Positions 17,537 through 26,107 of a DNA stretch of 64,000 bases are shown piece by piece. Position numbers and translations under genes: made by a program. The stretch's first letter is position 1. Every line of letters starts with the position of its first letter. This DNA is from Epilithonimonas vandammei (GTDB lineage Bacteria; Bacteroidota; Bacteroidia; Flavobacteriales; Weeksellaceae), in contig NZ_CP034161.1 in the NCBI RefSeq assembly GCF_003860525.1, positions 2,480,001 through 2,544,000 of the forward strand, in the 5' to 3' direction. Below the pieces are notes generated by a model. That model was not told the DNA's origin, did no database searches, and was given only the letters and a program-made list of their open reading frames with translations.

Positions 17537-19339
17537 TTAATTCATTTTAATCTGATAAGTAAATCCTAGATGAAACCATCTTCCCGGCATCGGAACCAGA
17601 TTAGATTCTGTGTATTTGGTATTTGTAAGGTTATTAATTAAGACATAAAAATTTAAGTCTTTGATTCGGAAATTAAGTTGCTCATCCAAAATATTATAAC
17701 TGCCAAGATTCACACGTTCAGAGTATTTATAAATCAACTGATTGCTGAAAAATTTTAGGAATCTCAAATCCAATTGAGCAACAAATTGGTGTTTCAGATT
17801 CTGCAAAGAGAAACGGGAATATTTCATTTCATCTCTGTATTTATTATCCAGATAGGTATAAGCCAAACGGTAGTTCAGGAACGCAAATGGCTGATGTCTG
17901 AACTCAGTTTCAAAACCTTTCAGATCTATTTTTGTAATATTCACGGCTTTCCAAGGATCCGATGAAATTTCTTTTTGCCAGTCTATTCCATTGGTTGTGT
18001 TTCTCATAAACCCACTGATTTTCGCCAATATTTTTTGATTCTGAAAACGATAACCTAACTCAGAAGAAATTGCATTTTCCGGAACCAGACCAGGATTTCC
18101 TTTTTCTGCTGGACTGTTGTAATACAGATCTGTAAACGTCGGGATTCTGAAACCTTTTGATATCGCACCGAAAATCTTGTGATTTTGATTAAAAATATAG
18201 CCCAAATCTACACCTGGATAGAAAAAATCACCTCCCAAATAATTAGCCCAGCTTGCCCCTGGATTAACTTCCAGCTTCTGATCGAAAAATTTGACTTGAT
18301 GCTCAAAAAACACCTGTGTCACATCTCTTTTTCTCTCACCAAGATTACTGCTGGTCAAAAATTCTTTTCTGTAATCTATTCCTACACTTGTGATTCCTAT
18401 AGGTGATTCGTAGGAAGCATTTACGGTTCCTCCTACATTGTTCCCGATGTGCATATTTCTGTAGAATGAGGGATTCTCACGCTTAAGAAGATACATATCC
18501 TGACCTCTTCTCCAATAAACACTAGAATTAACCGAAAGATTACTGAATTTCTGCTCATATTGCAAACTTACAACGGAAGACTGCATTTCCTCATATTGAT
18601 TGGTGTATGCTGGTGACGCGTAGAAACCGTTTGCTCCAAATTTCTTCTCAGAAAAACCTGCTTGCAAACCGATACTTCCGTTGCTAATCTTTAGTTTGTT
18701 CTGATAAAAATAATTCTGTATTTTATAATCTGTATTATATCTGTAACCGTCTGAAGCACCACTGCTTACCTGGAAAAGATTCGTAAATTTTTCTGTCCCA
18801 AATGTCCCAGATGCCGACAAATCATAGGTTTTGAAATCACCGCCTTGCGCTTTCACCGTTACCTGTTCTTGTGAAGATGTTTTGGTAATGATATTAATAA
18901 CACCCGCAAAAACATTTTGCCCATATAACTTTGCAGATGAACCTTTGATGATCTCGATGCGTTCCACTGCCGAAATATCAAACGGAATATTAAATGTATT
19001 ATGTCCCGTTTGTGAATCATTCATTCGCACGCCATTTATCAAAACCAAAACCTGCTCAAAAGAACTTCCTCTGATCCCGATATCACTCTGCACACCATTG
19101 GAACCGCGTCTCCTGATATCCAAACCAGAATAAAACTGGAGTAATTCATCAATACTTGTTGCCGGACTGTTCTCGATTTGCTTTTTGGTGATAACGGTAA
19201 CATTTTCATTCACATCATTATGCGAAACCGACAAAAAACGACCTTGGAGATCTACTCTTTCTATATTATTTTCCTGATTCTGCGCCATTGCACTGATGCA
19301 CAAACCACAGCTTAACAAAGTTGTAAAAGTTCTTTTCAT
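17537..19339 (-). CDS. TonB-dependent outer-membrane receptor (BtuB/CirA-like)
   Basis: A 600-residue receptor with signal peptide MKRTFTTLLSCGLCISAMAQ and a plug domain (residues ~45-150) with the typical IGIRGSSFEQVLVLINGVRM and ERIEIIKGSSAKLYGQNVFAG. A 22-strand-type barrel follows, ending in an aromatic-containing strand (FHLGFTYQIKMN). There is no carboxypeptidase-like N-terminal extension and no SusD partner, so it is not a SusC protein. The size and plug resemble vitamin B12 or siderophore receptors, but the ligand is not shown. I see no cobalamin riboswitch upstream. Confidence 0.88.
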   Translation of the reverse strand: MKRTFTTLLSCGLCISAMAQNQENNIERVDLQGRFLSVSHNDVNENVTVITKKQIENSPATSIDELLQFYSGLDIRRRGSNGVQSDIGIRGSSFEQVLVLINGVRMNDSQTGHNTFNIPFDISAVERIEIIKGSSAKLYGQNVFAGVINIITKTSSQEQVTVKAQGGDFKTYDLSASGTFGTEKFTNLFQVSSGASDGYRYNTDYKIQNYFYQNKLKISNGSIGLQAGFSEKKFGANGFYASPAYTNQYEEMQSSVVSLQYEQKFSNLSVNSSVYWRRGQDMYLLKRENPSFYRNMHIGNNVGGTVNASYESPIGITSVGIDYRKEFLTSSNLGERKRDVTQVFFEHQVKFFDQKLEVNPGASWANYLGGDFFYPGVDLGYIFNQNHKIFGAISKGFRIPTFTDLYYNSPAEKGNPGLVPENAISSELGYRFQNQKILAKISGFMRNTTNGIDWQKEISSDPWKAVNITKIDLKGFETEFRHQPFAFLNYRLAYTYLDNKYRDEMKYSRFSLQNLKHQFVAQLDLRFLKFFSNQLIYKYSERVNLGSYNILDEQLNFRIKDLNFYVLINNLTNTKYTESNLVPMPGRWFHLGFTYQIKMN

Positions 19340-19524
19340 ATATAATTCTTATCAGTTCGAAAGGTTAATTCCATTAGTTAAAATTCACTTTTTGAATAAT
19401 TGGGCGCTAATTTAGAAATTAACATTAAGTTGCAATCAAATTAATTGAGAAATTTAAAATGTAATTTGAAAACCTACCCGAAAACGATTTAATTTTACGT
19501 AAATTTGCTAGTCTTATTTTTACT

Positions 19525-22314
19525 ATGGCTACAGCTTCTGAAATCGATATCAAAAAATATATTTTCGTTAAAAACGCACATCTTAACAACCTGAAACACA
19601 TAGACGTTCTGATTCCTAAGAATAAACTGATTGTGATTACAGGTGTATCCGGAAGCGGTAAATCTTCACTGGCTTTTGACACGATTTATGCCGAAGGACA
19701 AAGGCGTTACGTGGAAAGTCTCAGTTCCTATGCCCGTCAGTTTTTGGGTAAATTAGAAAAACCGAAAATTGATGATATCAAAGGTTTGGCGCCATCGATT
19801 GCGATTCAGCAGAAAGTAATTTCATCTAATCCGCGTTCTACGGTCGGCACTTCTACGGAGATTTACGATTATATGAAATTGTTGTTCGCCAGAGTTGGAA
19901 GAACCTTCTCTCCCATTTCAGGAGAAGAAGTGAAGAAAGACAGCGTAACCGATGTGATTGATTTCATCAAAAATTCTAAAAAAGATTCTACGTTTTTATT
20001 GTTAACGCCTTTGACATTCGAAGTTAAAACATTTGCAGAATTACTGAAGACGCTTAAAGTTTCAGGATTCACAAGGTTGGAAGTTAACGGAAATTTGGCA
20101 GGAATTGAGGATTTGGAAAGCTTCGGATTCACGCCAGAAAAAGATATGACAATTAATCTCGTGATTGACAGATTCAGTTATGAGGAAGATGAGAATTTCC
20201 TTCAGCGTTTGGCAGATTCTATCCAAATGGCTTTCTACGAAGGTCACGGCTATTGTTCACTTAAAAATACAGACACGGGAAAAATCCGTGAATTCTCCAA
20301 TAAATTTGAATTGGACGGCATTGTTTTCAATGAACCGAATGTTCATTATTTCAGTTTCAACAATCCTTACGGTGCTTGTCCAACCTGCGAAGGTTACGGA
20401 AAAGTGATTGGAATTGATGAAGACTTGGTGATTCCCAATAAAAACCTGTCGCTTCACGAGGATGCCGTAGCTTCTTGGAAAGGCGAAAGTATGAGCGAAT
20501 GGAAAAAGGAATTCATCAAAAAAGCTAAAGATTTCCCGATCCACAAGCCTTATCATCAGCTCACTAAAGAACAAAAAAAATTCCTTTGGAAAGGCGATAA
20601 AACCAGAAGTTTTCCAAGCATTGACAACTTCTTCAAAATGCTGGAAGAGAATCTTTACAAAATCCAATATAGAGTAATGCTTTCCCGCTATCGTGGAAAA
20701 ACGGAATGTCCGGATTGTGAAGGATTAAGATTAAGAGAAGAAACAAGCTGGGTGAAAATTGACGGACACAACATTCAGTCTTTGATTGAATTACCTTTGG
20801 ACGAATTGCTTCCACTAATCAAATCTTTAAAACTCAACGACCACGATAAGGAAATTGCCAAACGTCTTACTTACGAAATCGAAACCAGATTGGAATTCTT
20901 GACAAAAGTTGGTTTGGGATATTTGACTTTGAACCGAACTTCGAACACACTTTCTGGCGGAGAAAGTCAGAGAATTAATCTGGCGACAAGTTTGGGAAGT
21001 TCACTTGTTGGTTCTATATATATTTTGGATGAGCCAAGCATTGGTCTGCATTCCCGAGATACTGAAAATCTGATTGGCGTTTTAAAACAACTTCGAGACC
21101 TTGGAAACACCGTGATTGTTGTAGAACACGATGAAGATGTGATGCGAGAAGCAGACTACATCATCGATATTGGTCCGGAAGCGGGATATCTTGGTGGTGA
21201 TTTGGTTTTCAGTGGTAATTATAAAGAAATGCTGAAAGCGGATACTTTGACCGCAAAATACCTGAATGGCGATTTGAAAATCGAAGTTCCCTCCAAACGA
21301 AGAAAAACAAAAGAATTTATAGCGATAAAAGGCGCTCGTCAAAACAATCTGAAGAATGTGGATGTGAATGTTCCTTTGGAATGTCTGACGGTGATTACAG
21401 GTGTTTCAGGAAGTGGAAAATCGACTTTGATGAAAGAAGTGATGACAAATGCCATCCAAATTCAGTTAGGAATGGGTGGAAAAAAAGCGGATTATGATTC
21501 TGTGACTTTCCCTTCAAGATTGATTCAAAATATCGAATTGATTGACCAAAATCCTATTGGAAAATCGTCACGTTCCAATCCTGTAACGTATTTGAAAGCT
21601 TATGACGACATCCGAGATCTTTTTGCCAAACAAAAATCAGCAAAAGTTCAAGGTCTTAAGCCAAAACATTTTTCTTTCAATGTGGATGGTGGAAGATGTG
21701 ATGAATGTAAAGGCGACGGTGTAATTACCGTTTCAATGCAGTTTATGGCAGATATTGAGCTGGAATGTGAACATTGTCACGGAACGCGTTTCAAAAAAGA
21801 AATCCTCGAAATCAAATACGACGAGAAAAACATTTCCGATATTCTTCATATGACGGTTGATGAAGCTCTGGAGTTCTTCAAAGAAAACCACGAGGAAAAA
21901 ATCGCAACCAAACTGAAACCTTTGCAGGATGTTGGTTTGGGTTATCTTCAGTTGGGTCAATCCTCTTCTACTCTTTCCGGCGGGGAAGCGCAGAGAGTGA
22001 AGTTGGCATCTTTCCTTGTAAAAGGTGTGACAACGGACAAAACCTTGTTTGTATTTGACGAACCATCAACAGGATTACATTTCCACGATATTCAAAAATT
22101 ACTGAAATCGCTTCAGGCGTTGATAGAATTAGGACATTCTGTAGTTGTGATTGAGCACCAGCCGGATATTATCAAATGTGCCGACCACATCATCGACGTT
22201 GGTCCAAACGCAGGAAAATACGGTGGCGAGATTGTTTTCACTGGAACTCCGGAAGATTTGATTAAAGAGAAAAAGTCTTTTACTGCGAAGTATATTGCGG
22301 AGAAGTTGAAGTAA
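19525..22314 (+). CDS. uvrA: Excinuclease ABC subunit A
   Basis: A 929-residue damage-recognition ATPase of nucleotide excision repair. Walker A motifs appear at residues 40-48 (GVSGSGKSS) and again in the second half (GVSGSGKST). Signature motifs are NTLSGGESQRI and STLSGGEAQRV. Zinc-finger cysteines show in CPTCEGYGK and CDECKGDG...CEHCHG. Length and order fit full UvrA. TAAATTTG at 19500-19507 matches the -7 element of Bacteroidota promoters. It is followed by a restriction-modification locus, but nothing suggests functional linkage. Confidence 0.97.
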   Translation: MATASEIDIKKYIFVKNAHLNNLKHIDVLIPKNKLIVITGVSGSGKSSLAFDTIYAEGQRRYVESLSSYARQFLGKLEKPKIDDIKGLAPSIAIQQKVISSNPRSTVGTSTEIYDYMKLLFARVGRTFSPISGEEVKKDSVTDVIDFIKNSKKDSTFLLLTPLTFEVKTFAELLKTLKVSGFTRLEVNGNLAGIEDLESFGFTPEKDMTINLVIDRFSYEEDENFLQRLADSIQMAFYEGHGYCSLKNTDTGKIREFSNKFELDGIVFNEPNVHYFSFNNPYGACPTCEGYGKVIGIDEDLVIPNKNLSLHEDAVASWKGESMSEWKKEFIKKAKDFPIHKPYHQLTKEQKKFLWKGDKTRSFPSIDNFFKMLEENLYKIQYRVMLSRYRGKTECPDCEGLRLREETSWVKIDGHNIQSLIELPLDELLPLIKSLKLNDHDKEIAKRLTYEIETRLEFLTKVGLGYLTLNRTSNTLSGGESQRINLATSLGSSLVGSIYILDEPSIGLHSRDTENLIGVLKQLRDLGNTVIVVEHDEDVMREADYIIDIGPEAGYLGGDLVFSGNYKEMLKADTLTAKYLNGDLKIEVPSKRRKTKEFIAIKGARQNNLKNVDVNVPLECLTVITGVSGSGKSTLMKEVMTNAIQIQLGMGGKKADYDSVTFPSRLIQNIELIDQNPIGKSSRSNPVTYLKAYDDIRDLFAKQKSAKVQGLKPKHFSFNVDGGRCDECKGDGVITVSMQFMADIELECEHCHGTRFKKEILEIKYDEKNISDILHMTVDEALEFFKENHEEKIATKLKPLQDVGLGYLQLGQSSSTLSGGEAQRVKLASFLVKGVTTDKTLFVFDEPSTGLHFHDIQKLLKSLQALIELGHSVVVIEHQPDIIKCADHIIDVGPNAGKYGGEIVFTGTPEDLIKEKKSFTAKYIAEKLK

Positions 22315-22328
22315 TTTAGTTATATTTG
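22295..22328 (+). promoter_or_regulatory. Candidate Bacteroidota promoter for the endonuclease gene
   Basis: TTG at 22295-22297 and TATATTTG at 22321-22328 fit the TTG-N17-23-TAnnTTTG consensus with a 23-base spacer. The ATG lies only eight bases after the -7 element, so the transcript would have a very short leader. The -33 part lies inside the end of uvrA. Confidence 0.35.
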
Positions 22329-22335
22329 AAAATAT

Positions 22336-23223
22336 ATGCTACCATTAGATAAAGATTTACAAAAAGCTAAGAATTCGATAGATGATTTTTATAAAATTAC
22401 TATTAGAGTTCTAGATTATTTCCCCAATGTAATTAACAATACATTTGAAAAGGGAGATTACTTAATTTCCTCTTCAAATATCGCTGGAACAATAAAATTC
22501 CTTAGACCAATTAACCGTAAATTATTTATTCAAGAGAAGGATATTTTCAATGACCATTTTCAAAAATTAATTAGGATTTTTGAAAATATAAAAAATAAGG
22601 AAACCGTAACCGAGGAAAATAAAATTATAATTGACAGAGTAATATATACTATACAACAATCTATAGGGATTGGTTTGGATCTAATGGTTAATCAAAACAG
22701 CGCTAGAAAACACGTAGGTAATAGATTTGAAGAACTAATAAAAGTTATTTTCACAGAAATATCAGTATCAAATAAAAGAACAGTATTACAAATACCTTAT
22801 GAAACTGATGAAGGACAAAAAATTTACAAATGCGAAAATGACCTAATTATTTCTCCTTTTGAAAAAGTAGAATCTACAAATAAACATTTAGATGAAAATG
22901 AAATTGTTGTTTCAATAAAAACAACATCCAAAGATAGAATGGGAAAAATGTTTATTGATAAAATCTTATTAGAAAGATTTGTAAAACATCCACAAAAGGT
23001 TATAGGAATTTTTCTCAATGATGTACAAAGAAAAGAAGATAATAACATTAGCTTCACTCTTGTTTCTGGGCTATTTATGGTTTACACCAACTTTTTAACA
23101 TCTCTTGAAGGGATTTATTATTTAGACCCTCCACCAAACGCGTTGAAATTGCCATATTCTAATTATATGAAAAGGTTCTCCGATTTAATCACAGAGGATT
23201 TAGACAAACTATTCTCCTCTTAA
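22336..23223 (+). CDS. Probable type II restriction endonuclease
   Basis: A 295-residue protein with no membrane segment. Near the middle, KCENDLIISPF (D169) followed by EIVVSIKTTSKDR (K195) fits a PD-(D/E)xK nuclease core, with Ser in the usual acidic position before x-K, a variant known from other restriction enzymes. The gene converges on a DNA methyltransferase gene and overlaps it by 15 bases, which is the main reason for the assignment. Recognition sequence and precise family are not identified. Base composition is more AT-rich than uvrA, suggesting transfer. Confidence 0.7.
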   Translation: MLPLDKDLQKAKNSIDDFYKITIRVLDYFPNVINNTFEKGDYLISSSNIAGTIKFLRPINRKLFIQEKDIFNDHFQKLIRIFENIKNKETVTEENKIIIDRVIYTIQQSIGIGLDLMVNQNSARKHVGNRFEELIKVIFTEISVSNKRTVLQIPYETDEGQKIYKCENDLIISPFEKVESTNKHLDENEIVVSIKTTSKDRMGKMFIDKILLERFVKHPQKVIGIFLNDVQRKEDNNISFTLVSGLFMVYTNFLTSLEGIYYLDPPPNALKLPYSNYMKRFSDLITEDLDKLFSS

Positions 23224-24288
23224 TTTTTTTCTTCTATTTTGAGAGTTTGAGTCATCATCGCCAAAAAAAATCCTATCAATATGGCTTTTATCATTTAGTC
23301 TCTTTTCTATTTCAATGCAATAATTTTTATCCAATTCTGTTCCTATCCATTTTCTACCGAAAGCCTCTGCCACAGCATACGTTGTCCCTGAACCACCAAA
23401 AGGATCAAAAATTAAACTATCTTTATTAGAAGAAGATAAGATTATTTTTTTAAGCAATTCTACAGGTTTTTGTGTTGGATGAATACTTCTCTCCCAAGAA
23501 CCGTTTGAAATAGTAGGAATCTCTAAAACATCTTTTGGTTTAGCACCTAAAGGATTTGGCTCCCAAACATATTGTTTTTTTGAATTGGAATATTGTGAAG
23601 ATTCAGCTTGAGTTCTTTGCGGATACTTAACAGTATGTTCATTATATGGAATTCTTGCTTCATCAATATTAAATATAAATTTTTTAGACTTTCTTAATAA
23701 TAGAATACTTTCGTGTGAACGCCCCCAATCTTTTCCCAAATTTGCTTTATTTCTATAGAACCATACTAGCCACTTACAACTATGAAAATATTTTGATGTA
23801 ATAAATTTTATATCTGCTAGAATTTCTGAAAAACCACAAACATATAAACTACCATTATCTCTTAAAACCCTATGAGCTTCCATTATCCATTCTTTACTCC
23901 ACTCAAGATATTCGTTTTGTGAAGAAAAAATATCCCAATCTGCCTTTTTAATATTATATGGAGGATCTGCAAAAATTAAATCTACAGAATTACTCTCAAG
24001 TTTTCTTAAAAAATCAATTGCATCAACATTATATAAATTACCATTTTTTGTAGTAACAAAAGGGTTAATTTCGATATCCGAATAGAGTTTTAATTTTGGA
24101 GTGTAACCATAATTATCAATCTTAATTTCATTAACAAATGTATTAATCTGCTGTTGTGTATATACTCTATAATTATTAATAGGATGTCTTAAACTTTTGA
24201 ATTTCCCAGAATTATCCCATCTTCTTAATGTCTCAGAATTAACATCTAGTAATTTAGCAGCTTCCTTTATTGATAAATAATCTTCCAT
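23209..24288 (-). CDS. Beta-class DNA methyltransferase with N-terminal MerR-like HTH
   Basis: A 359-residue modification enzyme. Residues 1-50 (YLSIKEAAKLLDVNSETLRR, then NNYRVYTQQQI) are a MerR/excisionase-type helix-turn-helix. The catalytic part has motif IV DPPY at 108-111 before motif I FDPFGGSGTT at 294-303, the beta-class order, plus IHPTQKPVELLKKI, as in N6-adenine or N4-cytosine methylases. It pairs with the convergent endonuclease. The fused HTH could let the methylase repress its own promoter, replacing a separate controller protein; that is inference. About 120 bases separate its start from the divergent HigA-like gene. Confidence 0.88.
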   Translation of the reverse strand: MEDYLSIKEAAKLLDVNSETLRRWDNSGKFKSLRHPINNYRVYTQQQINTFVNEIKIDNYGYTPKLKLYSDIEINPFVTTKNGNLYNVDAIDFLRKLESNSVDLIFADPPYNIKKADWDIFSSQNEYLEWSKEWIMEAHRVLRDNGSLYVCGFSEILADIKFITSKYFHSCKWLVWFYRNKANLGKDWGRSHESILLLRKSKKFIFNIDEARIPYNEHTVKYPQRTQAESSQYSNSKKQYVWEPNPLGAKPKDVLEIPTISNGSWERSIHPTQKPVELLKKIILSSSNKDSLIFDPFGGSGTTYAVAEAFGRKWIGTELDKNYCIEIEKRLNDKSHIDRIFFGDDDSNSQNRRKKLRGE

Positions 24289-24430
24289 ATCTTACACAAC
24301 ATTATACAAGTTTACACAGCAAATATAATTATTATTTTCAATTAATATTTCATTTATGAGTTATTTATTTATTTTTACCCTAATCAAAACCATCAAATCA
24401 CTGACAATTAACATAGTAAAATCTAACAAA

Positions 24431-24787
24431 ATGAAATTGAAACCTATAAAATCCGAACAAGATTATCATCAAGTTTTAGAAAGACTCGAGGAAATATTTG
24501 ATGCAGAACCTAACACAAAGGAAGGAGATGAATTGGAGATTCTTGGGATTCTTGTTGAAAAATACGAAAATGAAAACTTTCCTATTGAACTTCCCGACCC
24601 AGTAGAAGCCATCAAATTCCGTATGGAGCAATTGAATTATTCTCAAAATGACCTTGCAGATGTGATTGGACTAAAAAGCAGAGCAAGTGAAATCCTTAAT
24701 AAAAAAAGGAAACTTTCTCTTGAAATGATAAGAAAACTGAGCGAAAAATTGCATATTCCTTCAGAAGTCTTAATTCAGCCCTACTAA
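24431..24787 (+). CDS. HigA-like XRE antitoxin or regulator
   Basis: A 118-residue protein starting at ATG 24431 (MKLKPIKSEQDYHQVLERLE). The N-terminal helix-rich half matches the HigA extension seen in flavobacterial antitoxins, and the HTH_3 domain follows (FRMEQLNYSQNDLADVIGLK, then ASEILNKKRKLSLEMI). No HigB toxin gene precedes it; the 140 bases upstream encode nothing toxin-like. It is therefore an orphan antitoxin or a plain regulator, perhaps left after loss of its toxin. Confidence 0.82.
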   Translation: MKLKPIKSEQDYHQVLERLEEIFDAEPNTKEGDELEILGILVEKYENENFPIELPDPVEAIKFRMEQLNYSQNDLADVIGLKSRASEILNKKRKLSLEMIRKLSEKLHIPSEVLIQPY

Positions 24788-24813
24788 GTTATCCACAAAA
24801 AAATGTGGATAAC
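24788..24813. promoter_or_regulatory. Perfect inverted pair of DnaA-box sequences
   Basis: TTATCCACA at 24789-24797 and TGTGGATAA at 24804-24812 face each other across six A's. Both match the strict DnaA-box consensus. The pair also forms a 10-bp stem directly behind the HigA-like stop codon, but no T-run follows, so it is not a canonical terminator. Confidence 0.5.
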
Positions 24814-24884
24814 CCAGAAATTTTAACATTCAGTTTACATTTCGTATTGTTTTTCTTTCTAAATTTACCATAGAGATTTAGGAA

Positions 24885-24977
24885 ATGAACACAAAATTTA
24901 CTTTTGACTCCATCGGAATTACTCAAATTCAATTTGATATAAAAATCAAAGGATAGCATTGTCGGCTATCCTTTTTT
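24885..24977 (+). ncRNA. Possible small transcript with 23-codon ORF ending in a terminator
   Basis: ATG 24885 opens a 23-codon frame (MNTKFTFDSIGITQIQFDIK, three more residues, stop at 24956). The stop codon lies in the stem of a hairpin (GGATAGC/GCTATCC, 24951-24971) followed by T6. A short ORF capped by a strong terminator could be a small mRNA, a leader or a sRNA. No clear promoter is seen upstream, so expression is uncertain. Confidence 0.35.
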
Positions 24978-25016
24978 GTTGTTGTCTAACTAAAAAAATG
25001 AGATGTTTTATCTACT

Positions 25017-25041
25017 GAACCGGCTTCTAAAGAGTCGGTTC
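25017..25041 (+). terminator. Hairpin GAACCG/CGGTTC
   Basis: GAACCG and CGGTTC pair around a 13-base interior with partial further pairing, followed by TTTC. It may act as a weak terminator or be part of a repeat block. Confidence 0.35.
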
Positions 25042-25057
25042 TTTCATTTCATAAAAG

Positions 25058-25144
25058 CTTCGACTCTGCTCAGCCTGACAGTTGGCTGATAATTCTACAA
25101 AAAAATATTTAGTATTAGAAATATCACACTGAGCGAAGTCGAAG
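25058..25144. repeat. Dispersed inverted repeat with CTTCGAC...GCTCAG arms
   Basis: CTTCGACTCTGCTCAG on the left is mirrored by CTGAGCGAAGTCGAAG on the right across about 55 bases. The reverse complement of the right arm, CTTCGACTTCGCTCAGTG, occurs exactly inside the coding sequence of the large alpha-2-macroglobulin gene at 51451-51468. Confidence 0.75.
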
Positions 25145-25208
25145 TATTTATAATCATAAAAAAAGACCACTTCTTTCGAAGCAGTCTCTCTTTTCATTTC
25201 AGATTTTA

Positions 25209-25877
25209 TTATTTAGAAGCCGTTACATTGATACCAATTTCGATGTCTTTGCTAATCATCCATTCAGCAGGATCGGTTTCATCCGTACCAAATTTGATTC
25301 CCCAATCTGCTCTGTTTACAGTAAATTTAGCTTCTATGCTAGCTTTACCTTCAGCAACAGTCACTTTCGCAGGAAAAGAAACGTTTAGCGTTTTTCCAAG
25401 CAATGTCAAGTTTCCGCTTATCGTTTTGTTAGCTCCAGCAACTGCATCTTTTGGAAGTTCTCCGGCCAAATCAGCTACAGCAGTGATTTTGAAATCAGAA
25501 GTTGGTTGTTTCTCAACATCAAAGAAATCAGCATTTTTAAGGTGCGCTTCTAGGTCAGCTGGTTTTTTATCAGCTTCAGTTACGGACGCAGGGTCAACTT
25601 TCAAAGTTGTCATATCGATTACGAAATCTCCGGAAGTGATGGCATCATTTTCAACGGTAATTTCGCCAGATTTCAAATTAAGTGTTCCCCATCTTGGCGC
25701 AAATCCACCTTTGTGGAAAGCTTTCCAATCCACTTTAGAAGTGGCCAGATCTACATTGTAAGCATCGCCTGTTTTGGCAGCAACTTCCTGTGCATCTTTT
25801 ACTGTTTCTTTCTTGTCGTTACAAGCTGTAAACATCAAAGCAGCGCCTGCTAATGCAAATACTGTTAATTTTTTCAT
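25209..25877 (-). CDS. YceI-family lipoprotein
   Basis: A 222-residue lipoprotein: signal peptide MKKLTVFALAGAALMFTAC with lipobox FTAC, then a YceI lipocalin-like barrel (VDWKAFHKGGFAPRWGTLNL, ADFFDVEKQPTSDFKI, FTVNRADWGIKFG). YceI proteins bind long isoprenoid or amide lipids in the periplasm; the ligand here is unknown. A perfect FNR-type site lies 69 bases before the start codon. Upstream and downstream are intergenic repeats, so it is probably a single-gene transcript. Confidence 0.92.
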   Translation of the reverse strand: MKKLTVFALAGAALMFTACNDKKETVKDAQEVAAKTGDAYNVDLATSKVDWKAFHKGGFAPRWGTLNLKSGEITVENDAITSGDFVIDMTTLKVDPASVTEADKKPADLEAHLKNADFFDVEKQPTSDFKITAVADLAGELPKDAVAGANKTISGNLTLLGKTLNVSFPAKVTVAEGKASIEAKFTVNRADWGIKFGTDETDPAEWMISKDIEIGINVTASK

Positions 25878-25945
25878 AGATTATATTTTAAATTAATATT
25901 GATTTTTCTTTCAGCAAAAATGAGACTTTAAATTTTGACATCGTA

Positions 25946-25959
25946 TTGATGTACATCAA
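25946..25959. promoter_or_regulatory. Perfect CRP/FNR-type operator
   Basis: TTGATGTACATCAA is a perfect palindrome and matches the FNR consensus TTGAT-N4-ATCAA exactly. It lies upstream of the yceI-like gene, where it could mediate oxygen or NO control by a CRP/FNR-family regulator. Confidence 0.5.
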
Positions 25960-26107
25960 GAAAGGTTTTTTTAACCACGTAGCCGCAATTTTTTTCGCAA
26001 GGCTCTCCATATCTGATTAAGTTTAGTGGATAAAAATCTTAACTTTATATTCAATCGCAAAATCATTTGTTTGTTTTTTGAGACCTTTGTTTCTTAGAGG
26101 TTAAACC

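Noticed and set aside
19340..19524. Cobalamin riboswitch upstream of the TonB-dependent receptor
   Set aside because: The B12-box signature (GCCACTG-like) and associated stems are not visible in the 184-base gap.
24289..24430. HigB toxin upstream of the HigA-like gene
   Set aside because: The open codons before ATG 24431 do not resemble a RelE/HigB toxin tail and are too few.
24788..25208. Chromosomal origin of replication
   Set aside because: Only two DnaA boxes are present. There is no cluster of boxes, no dnaA/dnaN/gid-type neighbour and no clear unwinding element; skew could not be computed.
25228..25761. 177-codon plus-strand frame opposite the yceI-like gene
   Set aside because: It is the antisense shadow of a clear lipoprotein gene, rich in Ser/Ala/Thr with no recognisable motif.
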